Shown here: positions 17,144 to 25,741 of the stretch, in pieces
Layout of the letters: each line of letters begins with the position of its first letter
Position numbering within the stretch: position 1 is the stretch's first letter
DNA from: CAVVJA01 sp963801715
Lineage (GTDB): Bacteria; Actinomycetota; Actinomycetes; Mycobacteriales; Jatrophihabitantaceae
Direction of reading: 5' to 3'
Assembly (NCBI GenBank): GCA_963801715.1
Contig: CAWDGB010000004.1
Span: 62,001-126,000 of the forward strand
Length of the DNA stretch: 64,000 bases
Program-made: the position numbers and the translations under genes
Notes under the pieces: generated by a model
What the model saw: the letters and a program-made list of their open reading frames with translations, nothing else
Told to the model about the DNA's origin: nothing
Database searches by the model: none

Positions 17144-19321
17144 TTAGACGACAGCCGCGGCATCTCCCGGATCGGGCAACGGCTGGCCGCCGGGCGGGGA
17201 GGAGGAGTGCACGACCGGATGGGATCGTGGCATCACGAGGTACGCGGCGATGTACAGCGCCGCGGCAACGACGAGAAGCGCGTGGTAGCCGTACACGAGC
17301 GACAGGTACTCCAGGGCGCCGCCGAGCATCGCGCCGAGCAGGTTGGTGCCGAAGGCGAGTGGCGCGTCGGCGGTCGCGCGGAACCGGCGCGCGAAAATCA
17401 CGTTCGCGGCGGTGATAGGCAGGAAAGCAATGATGATCGCGACGACCGCTCTGGGTGCGAGTGGCAAGGACAGCAGCCAGGACGTCGGCACCAGCCAATT
17501 CAGCGCCAACGACCCCAGCAGGATGCCATAGGCGACGGTGAGCGGTGGGGCCCAACCTCGTCGTGTTATTTCCACCGCACCGAGCACGGCGAGCAGAATG
17601 CCCGCGAATACCAGGGAATTCACTACCCAGGTCGTGCCGAACAGCAGCGCGAAGCCGGTAACGCTTCTGGTCTCCAGCAGCAGAAACGCCGCGCCTAGCA
17701 GGAACAGGTCCCGGTAAGACCACATCCCACGCAGATCACCCCCAACCCGGCGCCAGTTTCGCACGGACCTAGCGTTGCCGAGTAGCACGGCGAGCACCGC
17801 GACGACGCTGGTGAGCAAGACCAGCCCGAGCGTCGTGGTATATAGCGAGGGGATCGTGCTGTCCTTGAGATACAGGAACGGCTTGTCGTCTGACGACGGG
17901 GCCGGGGTGCCGGCCGGACGTTGCCACGTCGCCACGCATTGCTGGTCGGCCGGCGTCCGGCCGACCACGAGAACGGCCAAACTGGCTTTTTGAGAATCGT
18001 CGAGAATGCACGGCGGATGGCCGAACACGGTGTCGAGTGTGCCGGCGAGCCGGTCAACCAGCCAGTGCTCGCGGTAATAGTTGTACATGGCGAACGCACC
18101 GCCCGGCGCGAGGTGCGCCCGGGCTGTTCGAACGGCCTGTTCGGTGAAGAGATAGCTCTCCAGCCGCAACGAGCTCGCGCCCGAAACCAGGGTGAGCGAG
18201 TCGGGGAGCGCGAACAGGATCAGGTCATAGCGGGTCGTCGTCTGTTGCAGGAAGGCCCGTCCGTCGTTGACATGGGCACTCACCCGCGGATCCTGGTAGG
18301 CCCGGTCCAGGCTGTGCTGGCGACCGAACCGCAGCAACGTCGGATCGATCTCAACCGCGTCGACGTGTTGAACACCCTTTCGCAGCGCGACGGCGACGTC
18401 GGTGCCGGTGCCCGCGCCGACGATGAGCACGTTGCGCGGGGTTTGCGGGACGCGGTTATACGGTTCGGTGTAATACCCGTTTTGCGCCTCGCGCACGGCA
18501 GCCGAAACGAGTAACTGATGCGGTACGCCGTTGACCTGGATGTCCCAGGCGTGGCCGTTGATCGGGTCGTTGATCGGCTTGGTGTCCACCCGGTAGTACG
18601 GCGACCAGAACTCACCTTTGTCGTGCTGGAGCGGGTACCCGAACAGCAAGATCATCGCCACGAGCAAGGTAAGCGTGACCGACAGCGCCGGACGCCCCAG
18701 CAGCACGAGGAACAACACCGCAACGATCACGAACCAGACGAGCGGCGGCGCGTCGGAGAACGCGAGCAGGGTAAAGGCCGCGATGCCGACCAGACTGCCG
18801 AGCAGGTCGAGCCGATAGGCCTCGAGCCGCGGCAGCTGCCGGAAACAGGCACCGACGAGTTCGCCCGGACCAGCGAGCACGGCGGCGACCGCGAGGAACA
18901 CCGCGGGAAGGGTGAGCCAGATCGGTGGCCCGTTCGTACCGAGGCTGGTGAAGAAGATCAATTCTGCGCCCGAACGATCAACCGTCACTGGATACGCACT
19001 GACGAATCCCACCAATCCGAGCAGCACCACTGGCGAGTACAGGGGCAGCGGGCGGTCCGGGTGGGTCGGTCCGGCTGCTCGCAGGAACCCCAGGCCGACG
19101 CCGAGGAAGGACCCGAGCAACACGAAGTTCGAGAAGTACGACAGGTGCAACACCTCGGCGCCCAGCCACCGGATCAGGGCGAGTTCGAGGAACAACATCA
19201 GCGTGCTCGCCGCCAGCAACCGCCGGCGCGTCGCCGTGCGGGTCCGGTCGTCCGACACTTCGGGCAACCGTCGGGACGTCTCCGATACGACCGGCGCTCT
19301 AGATGCGTCCATTGTCCCCAT
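17144..19321 (-). CDS. Membrane protein with spermidine-synthase-like methyltransferase-fold domain
   Basis: A 725-residue protein. About seven N-terminal helices (from LLAASTLMLFLELALIRWLG) lead to a soluble Rossmann domain near residues 290-480, with VLIVGAGTGTDVAVALRKGV, DAVEIDPTLLRFG and a DGRAFLQQT loop, the aminopropyltransferase pattern. More membrane helices follow. I recall similar fused proteins annotated as spermidine synthase in many bacteria; whether they make polyamines is doubtful. ATG codons at 19,321 and 19,312 share one AGGAG site, and the second has the better spacing. The Nudix gene follows in the same unit. Confidence 0.8.
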   Translation of the reverse strand: MGTMDASRAPVVSETSRRLPEVSDDRTRTATRRRLLAASTLMLFLELALIRWLGAEVLHLSYFSNFVLLGSFLGVGLGFLRAAGPTHPDRPLPLYSPVVLLGLVGFVSAYPVTVDRSGAELIFFTSLGTNGPPIWLTLPAVFLAVAAVLAGPGELVGACFRQLPRLEAYRLDLLGSLVGIAAFTLLAFSDAPPLVWFVIVAVLFLVLLGRPALSVTLTLLVAMILLFGYPLQHDKGEFWSPYYRVDTKPINDPINGHAWDIQVNGVPHQLLVSAAVREAQNGYYTEPYNRVPQTPRNVLIVGAGTGTDVAVALRKGVQHVDAVEIDPTLLRFGRQHSLDRAYQDPRVSAHVNDGRAFLQQTTTRYDLILFALPDSLTLVSGASSLRLESYLFTEQAVRTARAHLAPGGAFAMYNYYREHWLVDRLAGTLDTVFGHPPCILDDSQKASLAVLVVGRTPADQQCVATWQRPAGTPAPSSDDKPFLYLKDSTIPSLYTTTLGLVLLTSVVAVLAVLLGNARSVRNWRRVGGDLRGMWSYRDLFLLGAAFLLLETRSVTGFALLFGTTWVVNSLVFAGILLAVLGAVEITRRGWAPPLTVAYGILLGSLALNWLVPTSWLLSLPLAPRAVVAIIIAFLPITAANVIFARRFRATADAPLAFGTNLLGAMLGGALEYLSLVYGYHALLVVAAALYIAAYLVMPRSHPVVHSSSPPGGQPLPDPGDAAAVV

Positions 19322-19574
19322 GCTCCTGACCTAAACCGGCAGATCGGGCTCAAACTGTACGCACCGCCGTGGGAGGACGAGGATGGCGAGAGTGGCCGGG
19401 TGTGTCCCCGGGCGACCCGGTCATTGCGTCATCGTGACAGCCAGGGCTCGCCGAACGCGCCGACCGACCCCTGGGTGAACCGGAAGTATGGCGCGTTCGT
19501 ATTTCTACATAGCGCAGGGTGCGGCATAAAGAGCCTCCCTCGAGCGCCATAGGGATGAATGGGTGTGATTTGAA

Positions 19575-20033
19575 ATGACCGATCGCGGCTGGATCGCTGT
19601 GCGCACGGTACTGACGTTGATAGTCGCTGCTGGCCTAGCCATTGATGCGTATGTGCACCTTGACCTCGCCTCGACGTACGACGTGGTCAAGACCAGCACG
19701 CTGAGCCAGGGAGACCTGTTCCGAGTGGAGGCGGCCCTCGCGATCGTCGCCGGAGTCGCCCTCTTGGTCCGGCCGCGCCGCTATACCGCGTGGTTCGCGT
19801 TTCTGGTCTCTGCCGGTGGGGTGGCGGCGGTGCTCGTGTACCGCTGGGTCGACGTCGGCAAGGTGGGACCGCTTCCGAACATGTACGAGCCCTACTGGTA
19901 CGGGGAGAAGACGCTGAGCCTCGTTGCCGAAGCCATTGCCGCAGTCGCCGCAGCCGTTCTGTTGGTCCTTATGTACATGCGCGCGCGAGCGGTGGCGAAG
20001 CCGGCCGTGGCGAACGCCTCATCGGCCGTATGA
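19575..20033 (+). CDS. Four-helix membrane protein of unknown function
   Basis: A 152-residue protein with four predicted membrane helices: VRTVLTLIVAAGLAIDAYVH, EAALAIVAGVALLV, AWFAFLVSAGGVAAVLVY and LVAEAIAAVAAAVLLVLMY. A loop reads LPNMYEPYWYGEKTLSL. The DAYVHLDLA and YEPYWYGEK blocks look conserved, but I cannot name the family. No strong ribosome site precedes the ATG. It is followed by a hydrolase remnant on the other strand. Confidence 0.65.
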   Translation: MTDRGWIAVRTVLTLIVAAGLAIDAYVHLDLASTYDVVKTSTLSQGDLFRVEAALAIVAGVALLVRPRRYTAWFAFLVSAGGVAAVLVYRWVDVGKVGPLPNMYEPYWYGEKTLSLVAEAIAAVAAAVLLVLMYMRARAVAKPAVANASSAV

Positions 20034-20049
20034 CTCATACCGCGGCCGG

Positions 20050-20290
20050 TGGTAGTGCGGCGGAACCCATGGCGGGTACGTCGAAGTGGTCCATGGGCGC
20101 GCCGACGCGATGTTCGACTCGGGCGATGAGCGCCGGTAGGTGCGGTCACCGAAACAGCGCGTCGAACGCCACCACGCGGCAGCCGTGGGCCACCAGCGGT
20201 GGCACGAATGCCGTGAGCTGGCCCCGGTGGCCGGCCCAGCCGTGGACAGGTAGACGACGGCCCGGAATAGTCGACTGGCTCCGCAGGAGC
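20050..20290 (-). pseudogene. Remnant of an alpha/beta hydrolase
   Basis: One frame gives AVVYL, and after a one-base shift near 20,250 another gives VHGWAGHRGQLTAF, then LVAHGCRVVAFDA and a stop. HGWAGH is the oxyanion-hole turn and VVAFDA the next strand of hydrolases of the lipase/esterase fold. The nucleophile elbow and the rest are missing. It is a fossil fragment. Confidence 0.5.
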
Positions 20291-20339
20291 GAGGGCGGTT
20301 CAAGCCGAACGGATGCCGGCCCCGGGGGCGTGGCTGGAC

Positions 20340-21374
20340 CTACGTCGGAAGCGACGGTTCGTCTGGGGCGGATAGGCTGAGCACCGCGCCGGCGACCGCG
20401 GGTGAGGCGCTGATTTTCGCCTCGAGCGCGCGCAGCCGGACGGCCAGGTGCGATTCGGTGTCATCGCCGGTCAGGTCGACATCTCCGATGACTGAGACCA
20501 TCCGCGGACCGACGATCTCCAGCCGCAGATAGGTCACCCGGGCCACCTCGGGCGCGTTCATCAGGGCGCGGATGGTAGCGGCACGCACCCGGGGGTCGGC
20601 TTCCTCCCCGACCAGAAACCGCCGATTGAGGTTGATCAACAGGGCGGCGACCCAGGCCAGCAGGAGGCCGATAAGGATCGAACCCACCGCGTCAGGAACC
20701 GAGGAACCGGTCACTTGGTGAGCGGCTAGGGCGCTGGCGGCGATGATCAACCCGACGAGGGCGGCGCTGTCTTCCGCGAACACCGCCCGTAGCGTCGGAT
20801 CGGAGGTAGCAAGCACGTGCTCAATAAGATCCCGCTGAAACGACGCGGCTTCCCTTCGCGCCTGCCGCGTCGACTGCAGAAAGGAAATCCCTTCCAACAC
20901 GAACGAGATCGCCAGTACGACATACCCGACGATAAAGTCGGTCGCCGGCTCGGGATGGCGGAGTTCCTGAACTCCATGCGTGACTGATACCGCCGCGCCA
21001 GCGACGAACAAACCCAGCGCCGCGAACAACGACCAAACGTAAGCCTCGCGGCCATGACCGAACGGATGGGCAGCATCCGGTGGGCGACGGGCCCGCCGGT
21101 TGGCCGCCAGCAGGAAAATCTCGTTTCCGGAATCCGCCCAGGAATGCGCGGCCTCGGCCACCAGCGACGCAGACCCGGTGACCACCGCCGCGGCCGACTT
21201 CGCCAAGGCGATCAGCACATTAACGCTGAACGCCACCAGCACCGTGACAAGACTCTCGGAGCCGTCTACCTCCTGCGCACCCAGCACCGACTGGCTCAGA
21301 TCATCCGACCCGCCGGACGCCTCCCCATCCCCGGAAGATGCGGACGCCCGCCCGCCGTCATCCCTATGCGCCAT
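20340..21374 (-). CDS. Cation diffusion facilitator (Zn/Fe/Mn-type efflux transporter)
   Basis: A 344-residue protein with six membrane helices. The metal-site motif HSWADSGNE lies in helix II and EDSAALVGL in helix V, the arrangement of the ZnT9-like branch of CDF proteins and not the HDxxH of Zn-type CzcD. A C-terminal cytoplasmic ferredoxin-like domain follows (from about residue 260). The cytoplasmic N-terminus is acidic and Ser/Gly-rich. CDF proteins exchange divalent metal for protons to export excess metal. The metal cannot be told. No metalloregulator gene lies next to it. Confidence 0.88.
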   Translation of the reverse strand: MAHRDDGGRASASSGDGEASGGSDDLSQSVLGAQEVDGSESLVTVLVAFSVNVLIALAKSAAAVVTGSASLVAEAAHSWADSGNEIFLLAANRRARRPPDAAHPFGHGREAYVWSLFAALGLFVAGAAVSVTHGVQELRHPEPATDFIVGYVVLAISFVLEGISFLQSTRQARREAASFQRDLIEHVLATSDPTLRAVFAEDSAALVGLIIAASALAAHQVTGSSVPDAVGSILIGLLLAWVAALLINLNRRFLVGEEADPRVRAATIRALMNAPEVARVTYLRLEIVGPRMVSVIGDVDLTGDDTESHLAVRLRALEAKISASPAVAGAVLSLSAPDEPSLPT

Positions 21375-21461
21375 TCACTGATCCTGGCAGCCCCGCCGGT
21401 GCTCCGCACCGTGGCGGCTACTGCGGATGCGTGGCTCCGGGTAGCACGTGAGCCGCGCGGA

Positions 21462-21899
21462 CTAGGGCGTCGCGTCGCGGGCCACGAACGCTGCCACGCC
21501 GTCGGGTGGGCGGTCGCCGTGGCGGTGCACGATCCGCCATTCCCCCTGCTCGCGGCGGTAGACGTGGGTAACGCGCAGCGTGTAGGTGGTCGGCACGCCC
21601 TCGACCTTGACCCGGTTGCGTTCGTAGCCGACGGTGTAGGCGAGGTCGCCGCTGGCCCCGGCCGCGACGATCTCGAATTCATAGGCTTCCGAGTCGGAGA
21701 ACCACGAAGCGACGGTTTTGAAAAGCGGCTCGACCTCGGCCCAGCCGAAGCCGTTCCGGCCGGCGCCGAACACGGTAACGGGGTCGTCGCGGGTCCACAG
21801 GCCTAACCGCGGCTCGGGGTCGCCGTTGTGGATCGCCTGCTCGGCGGCCCGCTGCTTGGGCAGCATGTCGGCCAGGAATAGCTCTGTTTCGGTCCCCAT
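21462..21899 (-). CDS. SnoaL/NTF2-fold protein
   Basis: A 145-residue cone-fold protein. Landmarks are an N-terminal helix with NGDPEPRLGLWT, a DDPVTVFGAG strand, FSDSEAYEFEIVAAGASG, and a final EWRIVHRHGD sheet, as in DUF4440/YybH-like NTF2 proteins. These bind small hydrophobic ligands or act as isomerases; the role here is unknown. It is transcribed away from a TetR gene 52 bp away with an inverted repeat between them, so it is very probably the TetR target. Confidence 0.8.
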   Translation of the reverse strand: MGTETELFLADMLPKQRAAEQAIHNGDPEPRLGLWTRDDPVTVFGAGRNGFGWAEVEPLFKTVASWFSDSEAYEFEIVAAGASGDLAYTVGYERNRVKVEGVPTTYTLRVTHVYRREQGEWRIVHRHGDRPPDGVAAFVARDATP

Positions 21900-21921
21900 C
21901 TCGGCCCTCCGATACAGCTAC

Positions 21922-21938
21922 ACTGTTTTCAATACAGT
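21922..21938. promoter_or_regulatory. Inverted-repeat operator between SnoaL-like and TetR genes
   Basis: ACTGT, seven bases, ACAGT forms a palindrome inside the 52-bp gap between divergent genes. A second ATACAG word at 21,912 repeats the right arm's ATACAG at 21,932, exactly 20 bp away. The place and size suit a TetR dimer site that controls both genes. Confidence 0.6.
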
Positions 21939-21951
21939 AAGGATGTAGCGA

Positions 21952-22599
21952 ATGACTGGGAGTGTCAAGAGGCGCTACGCGTCCAGCCGGCGAGACGAGC
22001 AGGCACGAGAGACGCGGGAGCGGATCATCCGCGCGGCTCACGATCTGTTTGTCGTGCAGGGCTACGGCCGCACGACGATCGCCGACGTCGCACGGGCCGC
22101 CGGCGTCTCACCCGAAACCGTGTACGCGACGTTCGGCAACAAGGCGACCCTGTTGCGCCGGGCCTGGTTCCTGAACTTCCGCGGTGACGAGGCAGACGTG
22201 CCGCTCTACGACCGGCCGTCGATGCAGGAGATCCTGGCAATCCCCGACCTCGTCGAGCGCACTCGTGCGCACGCCGCCCTCGTCACCGAGAACAACCGGC
22301 GCAGCTCAGCACTACTGCGCGCCATGGAGGGCGCGGCGGCCAGCGAACGGGGAGCTGCCGACATGCTCGCCGAATGGGCCGGACGACGGCTCGACGTCGC
22401 CACCAAGTACGCACACGCAGCCGCCGAGACCGGGCAACTCGCAGTTACCGAAGAGGAATGCCGCGACATCCTGTTCGCCACCATGGACGGCGCGCTCTGG
22501 CAGCGCCTCGTCGAGCAGCGTGGCTGGTCCGACCAGCGATACGTCACCTGGCTCACCGCGGCCTGGCTGGCGATGTTCGTTCGGACCGACCCGAGCTGA
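21952..22599 (+). CDS. TetR-family transcriptional regulator
   Basis: A 215-residue protein with the TetR helix-turn-helix at residues 23-69: RERIIRAAHDLFVVQGYGRT, then TIADVARAAGVSPETVYATF and GNKATLLRRAW. The C-terminal ligand domain is all helical and not informative. TetR proteins act as dimeric repressors released by a small ligand. The divergent SnoaL-like gene and the palindrome between them suggest a local auto-regulated switch. Confidence 0.92.
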   Translation: MTGSVKRRYASSRRDEQARETRERIIRAAHDLFVVQGYGRTTIADVARAAGVSPETVYATFGNKATLLRRAWFLNFRGDEADVPLYDRPSMQEILAIPDLVERTRAHAALVTENNRRSSALLRAMEGAAASERGAADMLAEWAGRRLDVATKYAHAAAETGQLAVTEEECRDILFATMDGALWQRLVEQRGWSDQRYVTWLTAAWLAMFVRTDPS

Positions 22600-22660
22600 C
22601 CCACTTCGCAGCGTGGCCAGGGCGGCGCGCAGCTCACGGCCGCTGTGACAGGCTCGGGAT

Positions 22661-23539
22661 GTGATCGTTCATCTCGTCGACGGGACCTACGAGATCTTCC
22701 GCCAGTATTACGCGCCGCGGCCCGGACATCTCGACAGCGACGGCATCGAGATCGGAGCGACCCGCGGCGTCGTCCAGTCCGTGTTCACGATGCTGCAGGA
22801 CGGTGCAACCCACCTCGGGGTCGCGACCGATCACGTCATCGAATCCTTCCGCAACGACATGTGGCCGACGTACAAGTCGAGCGCCGGCATGGACCCGCTG
22901 CTGCTGGCGCAGTTCGACTGGCTGGAGGACGCGCTGCGGGCACTCGGCGTCGCGGTCTGGCCGATGGTTGACGTTGAGGCGGACGACGGCCTGGCCAGCG
23001 CAGCGGAAGTCGCCGCCGCCGATCCTCGGGTGGAGCAGGTGATCATCTGCACGCCTGACAAGGATCTCGGGCAATGCGTCGGCGGCAAGGTCATCCAGTG
23101 GGACCGCCGTCAGGACAAGCTGATCAACGCCGACGGAGTGCAGGCGAAGTTCGGCGTTCCGGCCGAGTCGATCCCCGACTGGCTGGCCCTCGTCGGCGAC
23201 AGCGCGGACGGTTTCCCGGGCTTGCCAGGGTTCGGCGCGAAGTCGGCAGCGACGCTGCTCGCCCGGTACGGGCACTTGGAGGACATCCCCGCCGACGCCA
23301 AGGACTGGGACGTCACGGTACGCGGCGCGACCACGTTGGCGGCGACGCTCGTTTCCCAGCGTGCGGATGCCGAGACATTCAAGCTGCTGGCCACGGTGCG
23401 CACCGACGCCGCCGTCGGCACAGTAGACGACTGGGAGTGGACCGGCCCGACGGCGGACTTCCCCGCCTGGTGCGAGCGATTCGGCTGGCCGCGCCTGGCC
23501 GACGACGCGGCCGCCCTGGCCGCCGCCCGCAAATCGTGA
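22661..23539 (+). CDS. 5'-3' exonuclease (FEN/PIN-like)
   Basis: A 292-residue protein starting at GTG (MIVHLVDGTYEIFRQYYAPR). It has metal-binding acidic residues of the PIN-like FEN fold (VDGTYE, VDVEADDGLASAAE near 105-118, and CTPDKDLGQCV near 131-141). A helix-hairpin-helix region reads GDSADGFPGLPGFGAKSAATLL near 177-198. It is like the nuclease domain of DNA polymerase I without a polymerase. Such proteins remove RNA primers or 5' flaps, or act in phage-like repair. It is a single gene with no linked polymerase. Confidence 0.9.
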   Translation: MIVHLVDGTYEIFRQYYAPRPGHLDSDGIEIGATRGVVQSVFTMLQDGATHLGVATDHVIESFRNDMWPTYKSSAGMDPLLLAQFDWLEDALRALGVAVWPMVDVEADDGLASAAEVAAADPRVEQVIICTPDKDLGQCVGGKVIQWDRRQDKLINADGVQAKFGVPAESIPDWLALVGDSADGFPGLPGFGAKSAATLLARYGHLEDIPADAKDWDVTVRGATTLAATLVSQRADAETFKLLATVRTDAAVGTVDDWEWTGPTADFPAWCERFGWPRLADDAAALAAARKS

Positions 23540-23636
23540 AGCGTGGCCGGCCGAACGCAACAGCAACGCCACGCGCTCGACACCTGGTGCTGGACCTTGC
23601 CGGCGGATCTGGACATGCTTGACCCGGAGGTTGGCG

Positions 23637-23795
23637 ATGGCGCTCAGGATCATCTGCATGTGCGGGTATGTCATCCAAGGCGACAATGACGACGAGCTGT
23701 GGAAGAACGCGCAAGAGCATATGGGCGTGCTGCACCCCGAGCTGGTTGGCAATGTGAGCCGGGACGACATTCTCGCTCAGGCCGAGCGGCTCTAA
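23637..23795 (+). CDS. DUF1059-like small protein
   Basis: A 52-residue gene with a GGAGG site six bases before the ATG. The protein reads MALRIICMCGYVIQGDNDDE, then LWKNAQEHMGVLHPEL and an AEDIL-like helix (VSRDDILAQAERL). The two cysteines in CMCGYVIQG and the HMGVLH pattern match the small DUF1059 family (a predicted metal-binding fold of about 50-60 residues). Its stop overlaps the stop of the convergent SARP gene by four bases. Function unknown. Confidence 0.7.
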   Translation: MALRIICMCGYVIQGDNDDELWKNAQEHMGVLHPELVGNVSRDDILAQAERL

Positions 23796-24556
23796 CCGTC
23801 GGCACTGAGCAGCAGTAGCCGTCGGTGGACCACCTGAACGGTGGGGCTGGGCGCGATCCCGAACTCGTCCCGGAGCACGAGCCGAAGCCGCTCGTAAGCG
23901 ATAAGCGCTTCGGCAACGTTGCCTCGCCGTTCGAGAGTTTCCATCAGGATGCGGTGCCCAGTCTCGCGATAGGGGGCGAGTGTGGTCAGCATCCTGGCGC
24001 GTTCCTCCGCTTGCGCCAGTGCCGGGCCGCCGAGGCCGAGGCCGGCGGCGGCAAAGCACTCCAGGCCGCGCAGCCGGACCTCCTCCAACCGGTGCCGCCA
24101 CTCGTCGATCCAGGGTGCCTCCAACCCGGTGAGGAAGCGCCTGGTGGCGACGTGATAGGCGATCCCGGCTGGACCCCACGCCTGGGCCCAACGCTCCGCG
24201 GCGATATAGGACTCGGCCCGGTGGACGCCCTCCAAGGCGGCCTCGACGTCGACGAAGATCGCCTGCGGCATCAGCAGCTCTATCTCTGACCGCCCCCGGA
24301 GCCGGTCGTCGCCTAGGCCGTGCCGCAGCTTCGATAGCAGCACGCTGAGCGCGTTTCTCGCCTCTGCCGGGGCATCCTCTCCCCAGCCGGCCATGAGCAG
24401 CTCATCACGCGGCAATGGCCGCCCACGGTTGAGCACCAGGTAGGCGAACAGGATTCGCCCTTTGCGCCCGGGCAGGGTGTCCTCGATGCGGGAACCGTCG
24501 ATGTCGATGACGAAGCGACCGCACAGCTGGATCTTGGCCGTGGCCCATCCGCTCAT
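23792..24556 (-). CDS. SARP-type transcriptional regulator with BTAD domain
   Basis: About 254 residues from the chosen ATG (MSGWATAKIQL), with an AAGG site eight bases upstream; an earlier ATG would add 34 less likely residues. The N-terminal winged-helix domain (residues 5-95) has the OmpR-like LPGRKGRILFAYLVLNRGRP, then LLMAGWGEDAPAEARNALSV and LSKLRHGLGDD. The bacterial transcriptional activation domain (about 100-250) has tetratricopeptide-like helices. SARPs activate nearby operons by recruiting polymerase to direct repeats. The likely target is the divergent SnoaL-like gene 159 bp away; the proteins encoded beyond it are possible further targets. Confidence 0.88.
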   Translation of the reverse strand: MSGWATAKIQLCGRFVIDIDGSRIEDTLPGRKGRILFAYLVLNRGRPLPRDELLMAGWGEDAPAEARNALSVLLSKLRHGLGDDRLRGRSEIELLMPQAIFVDVEAALEGVHRAESYIAAERWAQAWGPAGIAYHVATRRFLTGLEAPWIDEWRHRLEEVRLRGLECFAAAGLGLGGPALAQAEERARMLTTLAPYRETGHRILMETLERRGNVAEALIAYERLRLVLRDEFGIAPSPTVQVVHRRLLLLSADG

Positions 24557-24715
24557 CAGGCGACCTTGGTCGACGATCGTTGTGCCCTTTGGTGACAGCA
24601 AGCATACGAAAGCATGAGGAAAGGTCAGCGAAGGGTTCGCGGAAACCGCGGATGCCACGATCTGCTCGCCAATCTCCCATCAATCGATGGTGAGCGCCGC
24701 AGAGGAGGAGCAGCC

Positions 24716-25147
24716 ATGGCATCGAGGAACGTCGAGACTCACCGCGCTGGTCATGAGGCCTTCAATCAGAGGGATTTCGAGGCCATGACGAATCGCTACG
24801 CCGATAGCATCGGCTGGACCGACCACTCGCAGGGCCGGACATTCAGGACGCCCCAGGAGTTCAAGGACGACTTCCTGCCTGGGTGGATCCAGACGTCGTC
24901 CGACATCCGAATAACCGACCCCCACTACATCGACGCCGGCCAAACGGTTGTAGCCACCTTCAACGTAGTAGGCACACACGACGGTCCACTCGGACCGTTC
25001 CCCGCAACAGGCAAGCAGTTCGCGCTGCCGCTTTGTGAGATGTGGCACTTCGACTCGAGCGGGCAGGTCGTCGGTGGCGACCTCTACTACGACCAGGTTT
25101 CACTGCTCACCCAGCTCGAGCTGATGCCTCAGCCGTCCACCGCGTAG
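24716..25147 (+). CDS. SnoaL-like polyketide-cyclase/ester-cyclase fold protein
   Basis: A 143-residue protein from an ATG with GAGGAGG upstream. It has an N-terminal helix (VETHRAGHEAFNQRDFEAMT), a GWTDHSQGRTF turn and a C-terminal strand set with FALPLCEMWHFDSSGQVVGG, the ester-cyclase/SnoaL pattern with an acid-base pair in the cavity. Family members cyclise polyketide esters, but most homologues have no known substrate. Divergence from the SARP regulator suggests the latter controls it. Confidence 0.78.
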   Translation: MASRNVETHRAGHEAFNQRDFEAMTNRYADSIGWTDHSQGRTFRTPQEFKDDFLPGWIQTSSDIRITDPHYIDAGQTVVATFNVVGTHDGPLGPFPATGKQFALPLCEMWHFDSSGQVVGGDLYYDQVSLLTQLELMPQPSTA

Positions 25148-25186
25148 CCGGTTTCTCGAAGTGGCTGATCGCGGAGGTCCGTGTCG

Positions 25187-25612
25187 CTAGGCGAGCTGGG
25201 CGAGTTGCGCTCGCGCGGCGAGAACGAGCTCCTCGTTTGTGTTGGCGTGTCCTTGTAGTCCCCATCCACCGTCGGGCGCCTCGGTGAGCAGTACCCAGGT
25301 CCGCTCGGACAAGGACGGATCATTGGCATGGTCAGCGATGATCGCGGTGATCCGCGCTACGACGGCGAGTTGCTTGTCGCGGCTCAGGGCTCCGGCGTTG
25401 GTCAGGACTTGAACACGGACGTAGTCGCGATCGCCGTCGACGTTGGAAATGCAGTCGTCGGGCAGGCCATGCACGAAAGCGGCTGTGTTCTTGCGGAACA
25501 GCGGGAGATCGGGGACTGCTTCGACCGTCATGACTGCCGCCGCGAGCTCAGCCGCCAATCGGTGATTGTCGCGGAACGTTCCGGTCACCGCGTAGACGTC
25601 GATCATGGGCAT
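25187..25612 (-). CDS. Tautomerase-family protein
   Basis: A 141-residue protein beginning MPMIDVYAV, so after removal of Met it exposes Pro-1, the general base of 4-oxalocrotonate tautomerase and MSAD/MIF-like enzymes. At this size it contains two beta-alpha-beta units in one chain, as in the larger members of the superfamily. Internal landmarks are CISNVDGDRDYVRVQVLTNAG and TWVLLTEAPDGGWGLQG. It would catalyse keto-enol tautomerisation or hydrolytic dehalogenation; the substrate is unknown. It is convergent with the SnoaL-like gene. Confidence 0.8.
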   Translation of the reverse strand: MPMIDVYAVTGTFRDNHRLAAELAAAVMTVEAVPDLPLFRKNTAAFVHGLPDDCISNVDGDRDYVRVQVLTNAGALSRDKQLAVVARITAIIADHANDPSLSERTWVLLTEAPDGGWGLQGHANTNEELVLAARAQLAQLA

Positions 25613-25741
25613 TGCGGCACTCCTCGGATGCTCGACTGTGCGGCGGCGCCTGCCAACCGCCCTTGCGTCGACGACGGCATCACGTGTTTGCGCTATGCCG
25701 GTCCCGTCGACCGTGCTCTTCGTCCCGCTGAGTGGTCCTCG

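Noticed and set aside
16686..17723. One 345-codon frame covering the Nudix gene and upstream
   Set aside because: Only the last 150 codons are Nudix; the first part runs opposite in phase to the spermidine-synthase-like gene and has no motif.
22634..23770. Minus-strand frame of 378 codons opposite the exonuclease
   Set aside because: It mirrors the exonuclease and its flanks, is rich in Arg/Ala/Gly as expected from an antisense GC-rich frame, and has no ribosome site or known domain.
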